Of a DNA stretch of 64,000 bases, positions 34,542 to 50,115 are shown piece by piece. Origin of the DNA: Thalassia testudinum (lineage: Eukaryota > Streptophyta > Magnoliopsida > Alismatales > Hydrocharitaceae). Position 1 is the first letter of the stretch; every line of letters begins with the position of its first letter. The DNA lies in the NCBI GenBank assembly GCA_037157565.1, contig JAZHRO010000039.1, forward strand, positions 45,942,001-46,006,000, in the 5' to 3' direction. Position numbers and translations under genes: made by a program. A model generated the notes under the pieces. The model made no database searches, had not been told where the DNA came from, and worked only from the letters and a program-made list of their open reading frames with translations.

Positions 34542-35995
34542 CGTCTGACTGAAGCTCCAGACGTCTTAAATGGCTAAAAAGGTAACGAGTTATTACAACA
34601 TGGAATAGACAATTAGCTGCATCACAACAAAAGCCTTGATATCAAAATTAGGGTCATCATTTTCTCACGATAAGCATTAATCCATCTCCACATGTAGATT
34701 CAGTACGAAGTTCATCAGTTTAGAGCTAGGGCATGCATGTATGTGTGTACGCCTGTAAGTCTATGCAACCATCTGTTTCATTCACTTGTCACATTTGTAG
34801 AATCTTAGTAATTGATCATTTAGCTACTTGGAACATGCAATTTAGATGAAACTAACACATCAAAACAAGAAGGATCACTCTACCTAGGTGTACGGGAGGT
34901 ATGGGGGTAAGAGGAACCAATCCGAATGTCCCGGCAAGTCTCGCACGAGCCCCGAACTCAAAGCCTACACCAAATCAATGGTCAATAAGAGCATTAAACA
35001 CTTTGATCGACATTTCAGTGTGCTAAGACAGTTCAAAATAGTATAAAATTGGCTCAAGTAAGTGGGAAATTCCAAGAGCTTTTCAACGACATCTGTTGCA
35101 TGGAAATCAGACCTCGTTTAGGCCCTGAACTGGCCCAAAAACCCTTTATGGTCCTCTTGAACTGGGCCTGGTTAATTCAGTCTAATTGAACCGACCGCTT
35201 CCTCGTAATCACACCTCCTTCAGACATCTAATACACTCTCCAACCTTCTTATCGAGCCTCGAGACCCACTCTACCCTCGTGCTTTCCTCCTTGGACATCT
35301 GGTGTTCGTTCCCGTCGTCCGCGTGGCTCTCCGAACATCCAATGCGTGCCTCGAAGTCCACCCATGCACGACTCTCCACGCAAGCTCTCCTCGCACATGG
35401 CACAACCTACGCACAACACCCCACACAGCCTTGCTCACCGCACGCCACGTTGCCTCACAAGCTGCGCTCAGCTCCTCCCTTTACGAGGTGTGGCATCGCC
35501 CCCTACCTTGCGAGCTGCACCCATAGCAGCCCCGCTCTGTACGCCAAATGCACCGCGTCTTCCTCACAGACCGCACCTGTAGCGCCTTGCACCGCACGTG
35601 TTCCTCTCCTGCCACACTACTGCAGCCTCGCGCGCCGCGCGCCCGCCCCTCTCTCTCCCGCCTTCTCCTTCTCTCGATCTCTCACTCTCTTTCCTCTCTT
35701 TCTTGCAACATAGAGATAATGCAAGTGAAGAGAGGAAACGATGATAGCCCTCCCTCTCTCGTCCCACAACAGCGTCGGCTCAAGGAGTTAGTGGGGATGG
35801 GTGCAGCGCTAGAAACGAGGAGAGTTTTTTTAAGGGGGGTTTGTGAGGTAGGGTTTTAGGCCCGTTAGGGTGGGTTTTAGGTCACATGGGCCCATAAAAA
35901 TCATGGTTTGACCCCCGCACTACTTCACACTTCGTGTGAAACTTTCAAAAACCACCCCAAAGAAATTAAGCATTCCCCCGACAGTCCCTGTGTCA

Positions 35996-36655
35996 TTTTA
36001 GTGACAGTCGAAGAGCTCTTGGAGCAAAGTACGGACTAGTGACCTGACGATCTATTAGTTACCTACCACATCCTCTAGTAGTGGTATCATTAGATGTCTG
36101 GTAGTTTACTTTCTTTCCAATTTTCTTCGTGATGTAATAAACTATTAGGCTCTTTCTTTGGCAACTTTTATTTTTCTATTTGGATATGGACTTAATATTC
36201 TTCTATTTGCTTTGTAGTTTATATTTTGGTTAGTTATTCATTTGCTTGTGATTGTGCTTCTCATATTTATATATTGGACAATGTGATCTCATGTTAGTAT
36301 CTGCGACTTGATACCGCTAAATATTGAGTCACTACAATGCAAAACCATATAAGCACTAATGAAGAGATAGATGATATTGCATCCAAGGAGGATGTAAGAC
36401 CATCAACCACTCAAGATACAACGAACCAAATTAGCACACCAGTGTCAATACATTTGGCCTAACTCCAATACAATACAACCAACCTCCATCATACGTATTC
36501 GACCATAGTCGAATGCAGCATTTTGAAATCTTCACAACAACCACCTATGATAGTATAGTATCCATAACCTCCAACATTTTTACCTCATATTAGGCCTGAC
36601 CATTACTTTAGAGAAGGATTATCTTCATAGCAAGGGTAGATGCCACATTTCTCTT
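35996..36655. other. intergenic DNA, nothing recognised
   Basis: AT-rich with no clear coding similarity. A TGGTATCA phrase near 36083 resembles a primer-binding site but no LTR end adjoins it. Confidence 0.5.
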
Positions 36656-39279
36656 TGTTACAACCCGATTCCCGAATCCCTACAAGATCCGAGACCGGCT
36701 CGCCTCGACTAATCCCAAGATCCAGTCGTCCAACAAGAAATAACCAAAAAGCAGGAAAGTAAATCACATTCACATATGCAATATAACTAAGAAGAAGAAA
36801 AGTACAAAGCAGTAAAAGAAAGTAAAACTGTTGTTCCATTACATGCCACCACAACGACAACAAAAACAACGGAAACAGAAGCAGACAGTAGAGACAAACA
36901 GAAACTAAAGGTTCAATACTTACTACAACAGTAAGGAACAAAAAGGAACTACTGAAAACTACGGCTGGGCTGGACTGGGCCCAGTACCCTCTTTAGCCGG
37001 AAGCTCAGGCTGCTTAACTCCTGGTCCTGAATAGTATTATGAAAAGACAGAGCCAACAAATACTGAGTAGAGTGGTATCTATACTATCTAAACTAGTAAA
37101 AGCAATAGGTTTTATTCTCTTTTCTATTTATCTATTTTATGTGTATTTCCTTTTCACCCATTTTTCTCAAACATCCAGATATTCTTGATCTTGCATGTTC
37201 CTCGTGGGAACGATCTTGGTTGTAGTCTTTTCCGAAGAATAGAAGGTACACGTGGTGCTCTACTGGCCAGGAGAGTCCCCTGTGATAGTCCTATACCCGG
37301 TCAACCACCCCAAGGTCACTGTCAAGACGTAGCGGTGACTACGGCACGCGTGATAAGCGCATGGGTAGTTACCCTGCACTGACACGCGGTCAGTCGTTTC
37401 CGCTAGCTGGTACGCCTAAAGTACAGCACGGAATAGTATAGGGCCTAGCCCTCTCAGAACAAGGGTCTCGCCCCTTCACAGTCCGTGCACCATCGTCTGA
37501 CTACCCCGGTTTGCCTAAGGGGCCTAACAAGTTGGTGTAAGGTGGCTAGCTCTCTCCCTACACTAGTAGCTCGCCTCGGTACCGCGTACACGAGGGCCAA
37601 CAGGAGTCGGTGTAGAATGGTTAATCCTAACCCCAGGTCTCAATCCAAGGGCAGCTAATTCCGCTCTACACGAAAAGTGGACAGTTGCTCTCCTTGGTAC
37701 CACGTACTCAAGGGCCAACACACTTCCTATCTACATTCCAGGTTTCCATCTAACCTCAGGAGTTCTACTCCTAATTCCCCGTAGGGTTCATGCTCATGCT
37801 CACCCCATCTATTTCGATCCAGATTTCACTATTCACAATTCATTTCTCGTCCATAAATAGGCAGCTCATGTTTCCATAAGTCGATACATGCAACTGGTGA
37901 TTTCACATGTAATTGTTCATAATTTACAAGCAGCTCATAATTAAAATATAGGCAATTGCTAACAGTTTAACTCAATCATGCATGCAAGTACATATACAGC
38001 ACAAACGGTTCGTTCATTTCTCTATCCTAGGGTTCATGCCACATCCTAGGATTCCATTGGCTATTTTCACAAGCACATTCTTATTTAAATATCTTTAACA
38101 GAATTAACCACTCTACCAGACAATTCGGAAGTAATGGGGGCTCAAATCGCAGACCCAGGTGTCTCTGCGAGTCCCAAACACGTAGCAGGATGAAACCCTA
38201 TACCAGGGAATACATCACAAAAGGAAGGTTCAAAACAGTGTACAAAGGTCTCTAGTACGTAGAGAAACTCGCAAGGAAACTATAGGTACTTCATTTGCGT
38301 AAAACGGACCCCGATCGGACCTTAAATGGGTCAAAAACGTGCCTACTATCCAAAATCAGACGTCTGGGAACAAGTCCAGACGTCTTAAAAGATACCAGAA
38401 CCTTACCTTAGGTCCCTGCAGTGTCCTCGGACGTCCAGGCCTCCTCTACGATCGTCTGAAAGTAGTTCCAGACATCGAACCACGCCTCCGGTCGTATGGA
38501 AGCACCTCTGGACGTCTGGCGATCTAATCAGACGTCCAAAAGTACGTGGGAAAGCATTTCGCACTCCTTCCCAAGTCTACTCTTGCATACGACAGCCGCA
38601 GCTCCCAAATCAGACCAAACATTCATCTGCGGTGAAGCCTGCATGGCCGTAACCACGAAAAAGAACGTACCTTCACGATAAATGAGCTTTCAGACGTCTA
38701 GCCTTAATTCCATACGTCCAGATGCTCCACCAGTCGTCTGGACTCCACTCCAGACGTCTGATACTGGAAAATTTCCAATACCAGAACCTCTTCCCAGCGC
38801 TCTCCGTGGCGCTCCGCCTCTCGCCGCCGCAGCTCCTGCTGCTGCAAATGGTTGAGAGGCCATCTCCCCGAGCTCTCTCCTCCTCCCGCACGTGCCTACG
38901 GTGGTCGTGTGAGCTCCATTGAGCTTCCACAGAAGCACTCCGACCTCGGCCTCCTCCTCCTGCACTCTCCTTCTCCCTCTTGCTCTCCTCCTCTCTCACC
39001 TCCTCTCGCCACTCCCGCAAGCTCTGAAGATGAAGGTGGTGGTGTGTGGAGTGGAGAGGAGAGGAGGGGAGGGGTTTAAATAAGTGGCGTGGGGGTTTTA
39101 GAGTTCGAGGAAAGGAGGAAGGGAGAGAGAGAAGAAGAACGTTCTGCACGCCGCTCGCGTGCATAGCGTATACAAAAATTTCATTTTCAAACGTTCAGGA
39201 AAGGATCCAGACGTCTGTATAGACATCGGATTAAGATTCCAAACGTCTTAAAAGACTACAAGTGTGACGGGTCTTTACA
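36656..39279 (-). mobile_element. Solo LTR outside the nest
   Basis: 2624 bp from TGTTACAACCCG to GGTCTTTACA. The flanks CTCTT (36651-36655) and CTTTT (39280-39284) are a likely TSD with one change. It is the same subfamily as the second-layer LTR (shared GGAACGATCTTG, CACGTGGTGCTC, GTGATAAGCGCATGGG blocks). Palindrome sites lie at 38357-38545, 38694-38760 and 39190-39250, and a TATA-like TTTAAATAA lies near 39075. Confidence 0.85.
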
Positions 39280-42408
<3,129 letters not shown>

Positions 42409-42445
42409 ACTGGCTTAGTGCCATAACCAATAAGCTCGTTGGCCC

Positions 42446-42484
<39 letters not shown>

Positions 42485-44279
42485 GGATGACGATGATGAT
42501 GGTGAGGTGGTGGTCTTTCTATCGTTGGGTGGTGTTGTGTTGTTTTCTGTGATTTGCTGCGTCGAAGCTGAAAAGGAAAACTCTCTCTATACTACTACTT
42601 TCTCTGGGTGTTTTGCTAAGGTGATTGGTGATGGAACGAAGAAAAAATCTTCTCTTGTCCTTTGATTTTGGAACTGTTGTGTTGTTATTGTTCTCTCTTG
42701 TTTCCGTGATGTTACTGAATTGGTATTGGTTTGTTGTGCGTGAGACTGAGTTTTGAGTTACTTTGACGCAGGAGAATTAGGCCCCTCTTTTTCTGTTCAC
42801 TTTTCTCCCAATGTGTGTCGTGTTCTCTTGGATTGTGCTCTGTTCTCTGTTTGACGCAGAAGGCGTTGCTACGGTCGTTTGTGAGAGGGCTATTGGTTTG
42901 TGTTCTTCCATGTTTGAGGACTGCTCTGTTTGATGTTTGTGGACAATGAGTGGGACCCCATGAAGGAAATTTTTAGTGGCTTGGGAGAGTTACTTGGATT
43001 TAGTCTGCTCTAAACGTTTCACCTTGACAGGTGACGAGAGAAGAGGTGGGGGGTCTACTACTAATGCAGTATGAGGGGTGTTGTAGCACTCTCGTGTACA
43101 ACAGAGTGTAAAATTTTCAGGCCTCATACATGCTCCAAATTTAGATAATTAAGTGCTTAATTGCATCTGTGCACGCATAGGCGCTTTTTATTTGGTTCAA
43201 GCTTCATACTGTAAGCATTGTGCTTTTTAGGCCCTCACTCTCACACCTCTTATCCATGAAGGCAAAAGATACAACACTTCCAACACCGAAAGGGGGGAAG
43301 GAGGAATGGGTGAATAATTTGTCTTTTCCCCTGTCCACAAGTACCGAAGATGCTTGACAAGTGACGACGTTTGTTCAAAAAAGGTGATTCATCTAATTTA
43401 ATTATTCCATAAGATGTAATCGTTGACAGTAACGTACTTCTGTGGGGCATGTTCTGTTCATTATCAATTCTATATAAGGAGTGCAACAGACTGCTCATCG
43501 GTTGTTGCAGCCCAGCAGACCATTCCATCCTAATTCCTCTCTCTGTTCTTCCAGTGTTCCAAGAGTAAGAAGTACCTTTATCTTGGGATTAAGTATGTCT
43601 TGGAAATTGTTCTTCCAATCAACAGTGGAAATTTAATTTGCAGCCTAACCATATCTATCTTAAGAATCTTGCTAGAACCCTCAAAAAAGGGGGTAGAGCT
43701 AGGGAGGGCAAAGTGGGGGGCCTCCCCACTAACCGACTTTTTATATACTACAGTTGAGGGAGGGTAGTCTTTTATCCGACTATTTGTTACCTTAACTATG
43801 AGGTTTTCATTGACAACCATAACCTTCCTTCACTTGTACCCGCACAACCTAAAATGATCTGCCACATTGGAAAAATCAGATCATTCTGGCGCATGCATTT
43901 AATCAATAAGCAAAAGGCAAATTTTAGGGGAGCACACACCTGTTTCTGCAAGATGATAATTGTTCATAGCATGGGAACAACCAAAGATGCACAATGCACT
44001 TGGACTGTTGAAGGCAATTTTTTCATTTTTAAATCTCCTCATCTAGGGTCCTTGGTGAATTGCAAATTCAATTCTCTTCGAACCACTCATTTTACAAATA
44101 ATATCCTCAACGTTCAATGAGATGTACAGAGTGGCTTACACTGCATGCAGAATATACTCTTTTTTTTCACCTTTAAAAAAACCTCTGGTTAATATCGCAT
44201 TTTTTTGGTGTATGTTGACTCCTCTTCCTTAATGTATAGATGGGAGATAAAGTGGATGGTGGGAGAGCAAGCGAAATTT
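42409..44279. other. Tubulin 3' UTR, then spacer between convergent genes
   Basis: A (CT)n microsatellite at 42447-42482 begins about 40 bp after the stop. The following T-rich DNA to about 42700 is probably 3' UTR, without a clear polyadenylation signal. From there to 44279 I see no gene or element boundary. Confidence 0.5.
42447..42482. repeat. (CT)n microsatellite
   Basis: About 17-18 uninterrupted CT units in the likely tubulin 3' UTR. Confidence 0.9.
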
Positions 44280-44336
44280 TTAGTATTGGTTCTTACCATA
44301 GTAGTAAGTAGAGGGAATCGTTACCCTTTCAATTGG
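44280..44336 (-). pseudogene. CYP23-like exon 6 (last)
   Basis: The acceptor TTTTTTTGCAG precedes CCA. It encodes 18 residues PIERVTIPSTYYYGKNQY and a TAA stop. Family members have ERITILSTYYY here. The in-phase match to exon 5 supports it. Confidence 0.65.
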
Positions 44337-45138
44337 CTGCAAAAAAATTGGTGTCGTCGGTAGGTGCAGTACTGAAACAAAAGTTCTCCAATTCATGCAA
44401 TAAACTTAACGCCGTAGGACTACCACCTTGCAACTTAACGCCGTTATGCATCAGTGATCTTATATCAGACTTTCGTGAAACAATAAAATGCTGCGAGTAT
44501 TCTGTACGTAAATTCATTAGATAGGAATAAGAATTGGCTTCCTGTGCAATATCCGAGACATTAATAAATCAGGGTAATGTGGGACAAAACCAAGTAGGTT
44601 TATAAGCCCGAAAAGCCTGGAGCAAAACGCATGACAAATCATCATCCACCACAAGGAAGTTGGGAGAAATCACAATAAGAATAGAAGTTTTACTGTAATT
44701 GCCAGTTTCAGTTATTGCAGAACTTCTGTAGCAGGGTGCCTTTACTACGGCCATTCTCGCTGCCATCAACGAATAAAAACGGGCAACATCAGTGAGATTC
44801 TCTTTGCTTTTGAATTTATCACGGTCTCGTAGAGAGCTTAGAAATTATCTCCTTTACTTCCAAATTAGCATCATATGTTTGAATTCAGAAAAGCATGCTT
44901 CTATGGTTCTATTTTCCCTCTCTTTATCCTCTCATCACTGATCAAATGCACAACCTTACACAACACCAAGAAATAGATTGTGGAAGAAATTGAGCCGAGC
45001 TTCTTACATGTTACTTTTTAGCAATTAACTTATACACTGCAGTCAATTTTTGTTGTATCAAAAGAGCCATGTTCAGAAATAGAAGTTCTACAGCTTTTGC
45101 ACCGAGAGAATTCACTCAAGCAGGAAACTGGTTCCTAC

Positions 45139-45228
45139 CGCTATAAGCGAATCCTCTTGGCAAGTGGGAAGCTCCTTGAGCTTTTTCAATGTATCGTCAC
45201 CTTTCGTAACTCTCCCAAATACCGCATG
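45139..45228 (-). pseudogene. CYP23-like exon 5
   Basis: The acceptor CCATCTCAG precedes CAT. Thirty codons include HAVFGRVTKGDDTLKKL and KELPT, the conserved C-terminal cyclophilin strand. The donor is GCG|GTAGGA. It is in phase with exon 4 (GAG|GTAATC). It sits only 31 bp from the copia LTR at 45260, so the insertion lies just upstream of the splice acceptor and may disturb the branch-point region. Confidence 0.75.
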
Positions 45229-45394
45229 CTGAGATGGAAGTTAAGTAGAAGATAAAAGTTGGAAAAAATGAGCAAAATCAATCTCTTTGGTGGGTGTAAA
45301 TTACATGTAATTCCATGAAGAAAATAAAAAATAATAGTGCACCACATGACACCATGAAACTAACTAGACTCCGTAACACTCCCCCTCAAGTTGG

Positions 45395-45746
45395 AGTATA
45401 AATATCAATCATGCTTAGCTTGGATACACATGTATCAAATGTGGATCTAGCTAGTGGTTTGGTAAAGATATCAGCCGTTTAAGCCTCTGAAGTGATTTGG
45501 GAGGTAAAGATAAATCCCTTCTGAATTAAATCTGGTGTAATGGCAATCTATCTCCACATGTTTGGTGCGTTCATAAAACATGGAGCTATTAACAATGTAA
45601 GTGGCAGCTTTGTTGTCACATCGCAACTCCATAAGCCCATCAATCTGTATATGTAGATCACTTAGCAATGATCTCATCCACATCAATTCTACTGAGGTAT
45701 GAGCCATAGCATGATACTCAGACTCAGCACTGGATCTGGACATCAC
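45395..45746 (-). pseudogene. copia RNase H
   Basis: The - strand shows SSAESEYHAMAH then RCDNKAATYIVNSSMFYERT, then HVEIDCHYTR. A frame change leads to ADIFTKPLARSTFD near 45435-45476 and the C-terminus before the polypurine tract. Typical Ty1/copia RNase H; one frame break and one stop. Confidence 0.85.
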
Positions 45747-46020
45747 AGTCTGTTTCTTACTTTTCTATGTGACCAAATTCCCTACAACATAGAAACAAAA
45801 ACCTGTGGTAGACTTTCTATCATCATGGCTACCTGCATAATCTACGTCAGAGTATCCAACAACCGTCACAGACGTCCCTCTAGTGAAAAGAAGACCTTGT
45901 CTTGGTGCTCTCTTCATGTACCTAAGCACCATCATACTGCATCCCAGTATTGTCTAGTAGGCTTCTCCATAAATTGACTTAGCTTTCCTACTGTAAAGGA
46001 AACATCTGACCTAGTAATTG

Positions 46021-46620
46021 TCAAGTAAAGCAACTTCCCCACCAGCTGGCGATACTATCTATTATCAACTGGCTTTGCATCACTGTCATATAGTCGTCCT
46101 TAGGATCCATGAAAATATTCGTTGTCTTGACTCCCAGCATACCTGTCTCCTTTAGCACATCAAGAGCATATTTCTGTTGAGATAGCACAATACCACTCGT
46201 ACTACAGGTTACTTCTATCCCAAGAAAATATCTCAATGGCCCTAAATCCTTCATCACAAACTGATCTGCCAAAGTCTGTCTGGTCTCAGCCACACCTGTT
46301 GTATCATCACCAGTGACAATCAAGTCATCAACATAGACCAAAAGAACAACAATAGATTTCCTTGCCTTCCTAATAAACAAAGAATGATCTGCAGACGATC
46401 TAGTGAAACCCCACCTGAGAAAGCTTCTAAAACCAAGCTCTTGGGCTCTGCTTGAGGCCATAAATGGCCTTCTGCTATCACATTCCCCCTGAACCTCATA
46501 ACCAAGAGGTTGCTGCATGTAAACCTCCTCCTGCAAATCCCCATAGAGAAAATCATTCTTCACATCAAGCTGGTGAAGATGCCAATCTCGCTGAACTGCC
46601 ACTGAAATCAAAATCCTCAC
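46021..46620 (-). pseudogene. copia reverse transcriptase
   Basis: The 199-residue open stretch contains [20 protein letters not shown], then [15 protein letters not shown] (YVDD catalytic box) and [16 protein letters not shown] garbled segment near 46430-46480 (between GECDS and SRAQELGF) and the loss of continuity on both sides indicate decay. Confidence 0.88.
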
Positions 46621-46732
46621 TGTAGATAGTCAAGCCACCGATGAGAAAGTGTCAAAGAAGTCCACCCCATATGTCTGGGTGAACCCTTTGGCAACAAGTT
46701 GGGCCTTATATCGTGCAACAGACCCATCTGGA

Positions 46733-48068
46733 TTATACTTGACTACAAACACCCATCTGCAGCCAAGTACTGTAGCACCCTCTGGCAAAGATGTAAGTAA
46801 GAGCATTCATCTCATCCTCCATGGCATGGCGCCACTTTGGATCAAGCATAGCCTGCTGGTAGGTGGTAGGGATAGATATCGTAGAAAGAGCATGACAGAA
46901 GCTCTCAAAAGTTGACCCAAGGCCATCAGTAGCCAGGCTACCGGCAGCACAGTATCTAGACTCACAGGTGCAGGGTGCCCTCCTAATGGCAATAGGAATG
47001 CCAAGATCAGTCATCCGATCCTCTTGTACTAGCTGTGAAGCAAAAATATCCTCATCCGAACATCCATCATTCATGGGGTGTCGTATCAATACTCTGCAAC
47101 CTGTCTGTGGTCTCCTGAGGTGGAGACGGTGGAGTCTCTGTGGTTGCTGTAGGAGGTGGCATCTGGAAGGTACTGTGGGGTCGCTGATATGCAACAACAG
47201 CTCAGAGAACTTTATAGCAGGCTATGTAGTAGTAGGAGGGGTAGAGATAGGTATCTCCTCTATGGGAACAGGAGGTATAGGCATTGGAGCCTCCGAAACC
47301 TTAGGGGATAAACTCCGGGCAACAATGGAAAAATATGGGATAGTCTCATGAAAGATAACATTAGCACTCACATAATGCCTACTAGTAAAAGGATCAAAGC
47401 ATCTATATCCTTTCTAAGTTTGTGAATATCCCAAGAACACACACTTGACCGCTCATGGTGCCAACTTGTCTCACCCTGGAGAAAGAATATGAACAAATGC
47501 TGCGCATCCAAACACACGAGGTGGTACATGAAACAACTCCTGCTCTGGATGCAATATATGCTAAGGAATCTGCTCATGAAGCATTGAACTAGGCATTCTG
47601 TTGATTAAATAACATGCCATGAGGACTACATCACCCCAATATAGCGGAGGCACGCTATGATGAATCAATAAAGTGTAGGCCACATCCAAAAGATGTCGGT
47701 GTTTCCTCTCAGCCACCCCATTTTGCTAAGAGGTATGAAAGCAAGTAGTCTAGTGCACTATCTCATGTGACCTGTAAAACGCAAACAGTCTGGTGGTACA
47801 TAACTCAAGTGCATTATCAAATTTGACTACTTTAATAACAGCTGAATACTAAGTCTTAATCTCCACCATGAAATGTTCAATGACAAAATCAACATCTGAC
47901 TTGTTCTTCAAAAAGAATACCCATTATAGGCAGGAAAAATCATCCACAACTATTAAATAATAACGGTGACCTTGCCTATCTGGTATCCGACTCGACCCCC
48001 ACACATCCATGTGCATTAACTCAAACAAGCCCGTAGACCCAGAACAGGTACTCACCGGGTAGGAAGTA
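46733..48068 (-). pseudogene. copia integrase core and integrase-RT linker
   Basis: Near 47560-47730 the - strand reads QNGVAERKHRHLLDVAYTLL (region of the catalytic glutamate) and LINRMPSSMLHE. Near 47400-47520 is a degenerate GYSRTQKGYRCY-like region. Near 46790-46900 lies PTTYQQAMLDPKWRHAMEDE, the start of the RT domain. Multiple stops and shifts. The upstream part of the integrase is on the far side of the inserted LTR. Confidence 0.75.
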
Positions 48069-50115
48069 TGTTACGATCCGGTTCCCGAATCCCTACAGGA
48101 CACGAGACCGGACCGACTCGACTAATCCCAAAACCCAGTCGTCCAATGAGAAAGTAACCAAAAAGTAGTAAAATAAACCACATTCACCATGCAAGCAACT
48201 AACAGTAACAAAGTACAGCAGTGAAGAAATAAACTACTACAGTACACACCACCACAACAGTAGGAAAGTAAACGAGTACAGGAATATAAAGTTCACAATG
48301 AAAGAGTACAGAAGTGTAATAAACTACTCACTACAAAAGGAAATGGTGTACAACAAAAAGCTACAATTACTAGGCTCTACTAGGCCCAGCACCGTCTACA
48401 GCTGTAGGCTCTGGCTGCTCAACACCTGGACCTAAAAAAGGTTATAAGTATAAAACGTCAGCGAACGCTGAGTAGAGTGGCAACCAACTAACTAAAACAG
48501 TAAAGGTGGACAAGTAGCTATTGCTTTTCAACTTCTTTCTTTCTTTAACTAATTATTCTTTCTTTCATCACTCGGTTTATTTATCAGGTCTCTTTCTTGA
48601 TCTCGAATGTTCCTCGTGGGAACGATCTTGATTGCAATCTTTACCGAAGAGTAGAAGTAGCACGTAGTGCTCTCCTAGTCGGGAGAGTCCCCCGTGGTGG
48701 TCCTACACTCAGTCAACCACCCCAAGGTCACTGACAGACCTAACGGTGACTACGGCAAGCGCGATAAACGCACGGGTAGCTACCCCGCACTTGCACGTGG
48801 TCAGTCGTTTCCGTTAGCGAGTGCGCCCAAAGCACAGCACAGAACCAGTATAGGGCATAGCCCTCTCAGGAATAGGGGTCCAGCCCCTAAGAACCAAATA
48901 GGGGTCTCGCCCCTCCACAGTCCACGTACCCTCGCCTGACACCCTGGTTTGCCCAGTGGGCCTAACAAGTCTGTGTAAAGCGGCTAGCTGACCCCAGGCC
49001 CCGTGGGGTGGCTAGCTCTCTCCCTACACTAGTAGCTCTCCTCGGTACTGTGTACGTGAGGGCCAAGAAGTCGGTACAGAGTGGCCAATCCTAACCTCGG
49101 GTCCCAACCCAAGGGCGGCTAGCTCCGCTCTACACTAAACAGGAAGACAATCACTCTCCTTAGTACTCCATACTCAAGGGCCAGCTCACTTCCCCACTCA
49201 CATTCCCAATTTCATTCCATTTATTTCTAGAAGCTCTACTCATAATTCCCCGTAGGGTTCATGCTCATATTCCTCAGGCCATTCCATACCAGGTTTCATC
49301 ATTTCTATTTTCATTTCTCAGGTTCTACACATGTACATGTAACTTTATTGTTCACATTCCAAGTTTATTCGCAGGTAGCCCGTGTTTCCAACATTCACCT
49401 TTCCATTTCCAGTTCATATACATGCAGCTCATATTATGACATTTAACGTAAACAACAGGAATTTAAATGCAACAGTTTGCTAGCACAAGTACTTTACATT
49501 TCACAGGCAGCTGTTATTTATTTACAGGCAATTGTTATCATTCTATCTACTCATCCAAGACTACAATCCATACATTCAATACAAATATTCCAGTGTTTCT
49601 AGTCCTAGGATTCATGCCATACCCTAGCATCTAATTATTCATTCCACATATTCATTCAGGTTTGTAGTTAAACTAGGGGAAGCCACTCTACTAGTAAACC
49701 CAGGAGTAGAGGAGGCTTGATCGGCAGGTCTGCGTGCCTCAGCAAACCCTAAACTTGCAACGGAACGAGGTCCTATCACAAGGATCATTCACAAGAGACC
49801 ACTCAGAACAGGATAAAAAGTATTCCAACAAGTAGAGGAATTTATATGAGAAACAACGGTATCTTAATTGTGGAAATCGGACCTCAAACAGACTTTAAAC
49901 AGGTCAAAAACAGTAATTCTGATTCACATCAGACGTCTGGAACACCTTCCAGACGTCCTAAAAGAGTCCAGAACCATACCTCAACTCCTGCGCCACCCAT
50001 CAGACGTCCAGGAACTCCGCTGAACCCCGTTCCAGACATCCGACCACCTCTCCGGACGTCTGGAAATGCTTCCCGTCATCTAGTTCCTCGCCCAGACGTC
50101 TGAATTGCATGGGAG

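Larger units (their letters stand above)
6526..34597 (-). mobile_element. Solo LTR of the gypsy-related family, second layer
   Basis: It starts TGTTACGACTCAG and ends TATTACA. The flanks ACATA (6521-6525) and ACATG (34598-34602) are a 5-bp TSD with one change. Three pieces make it up: 6526-8713, 30559-31051 and 34550-34597. Together they give about 2.73 kb, the full LTR length, so no internal region is present. On the - strand a TATATATA box lies near 30900. It carries CAGACGTCTG-type sites at 8330-8790, 30559-30570 and 31010-31050. Confidence 0.85.
5312..35995 (-). mobile_element. Old solo LTR, outermost layer of the nest (approximate right end)
   Basis: It begins TGTTATGACTCAAAC and follows the same landmark order as the younger LTRs: the CTCGTCTATCCCAAGACTCAGTCG block, the tRNA-like GCTGAGTAGAGTGGCAAGG block, and the AACACACGCGATAAACGC block. 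It is interrupted at 6525/34598 by the next LTR and resumes at 34603 with the CACTCTACC...GGGAGGTATGGGGG landmark. Net length is about 2.6 kb, matching the family (2.7-2.8 kb) if it ends near 36000. The right terminus and TSD could not be fixed. Its palindromes are decayed (ACAT for ACGT), consistent with the oldest age. Confidence 0.6.

Noticed and set aside
36071..36095. TGGTATCATTAG as a primer-binding site
   Set aside because: No LTR end directly precedes it and no gag follows.
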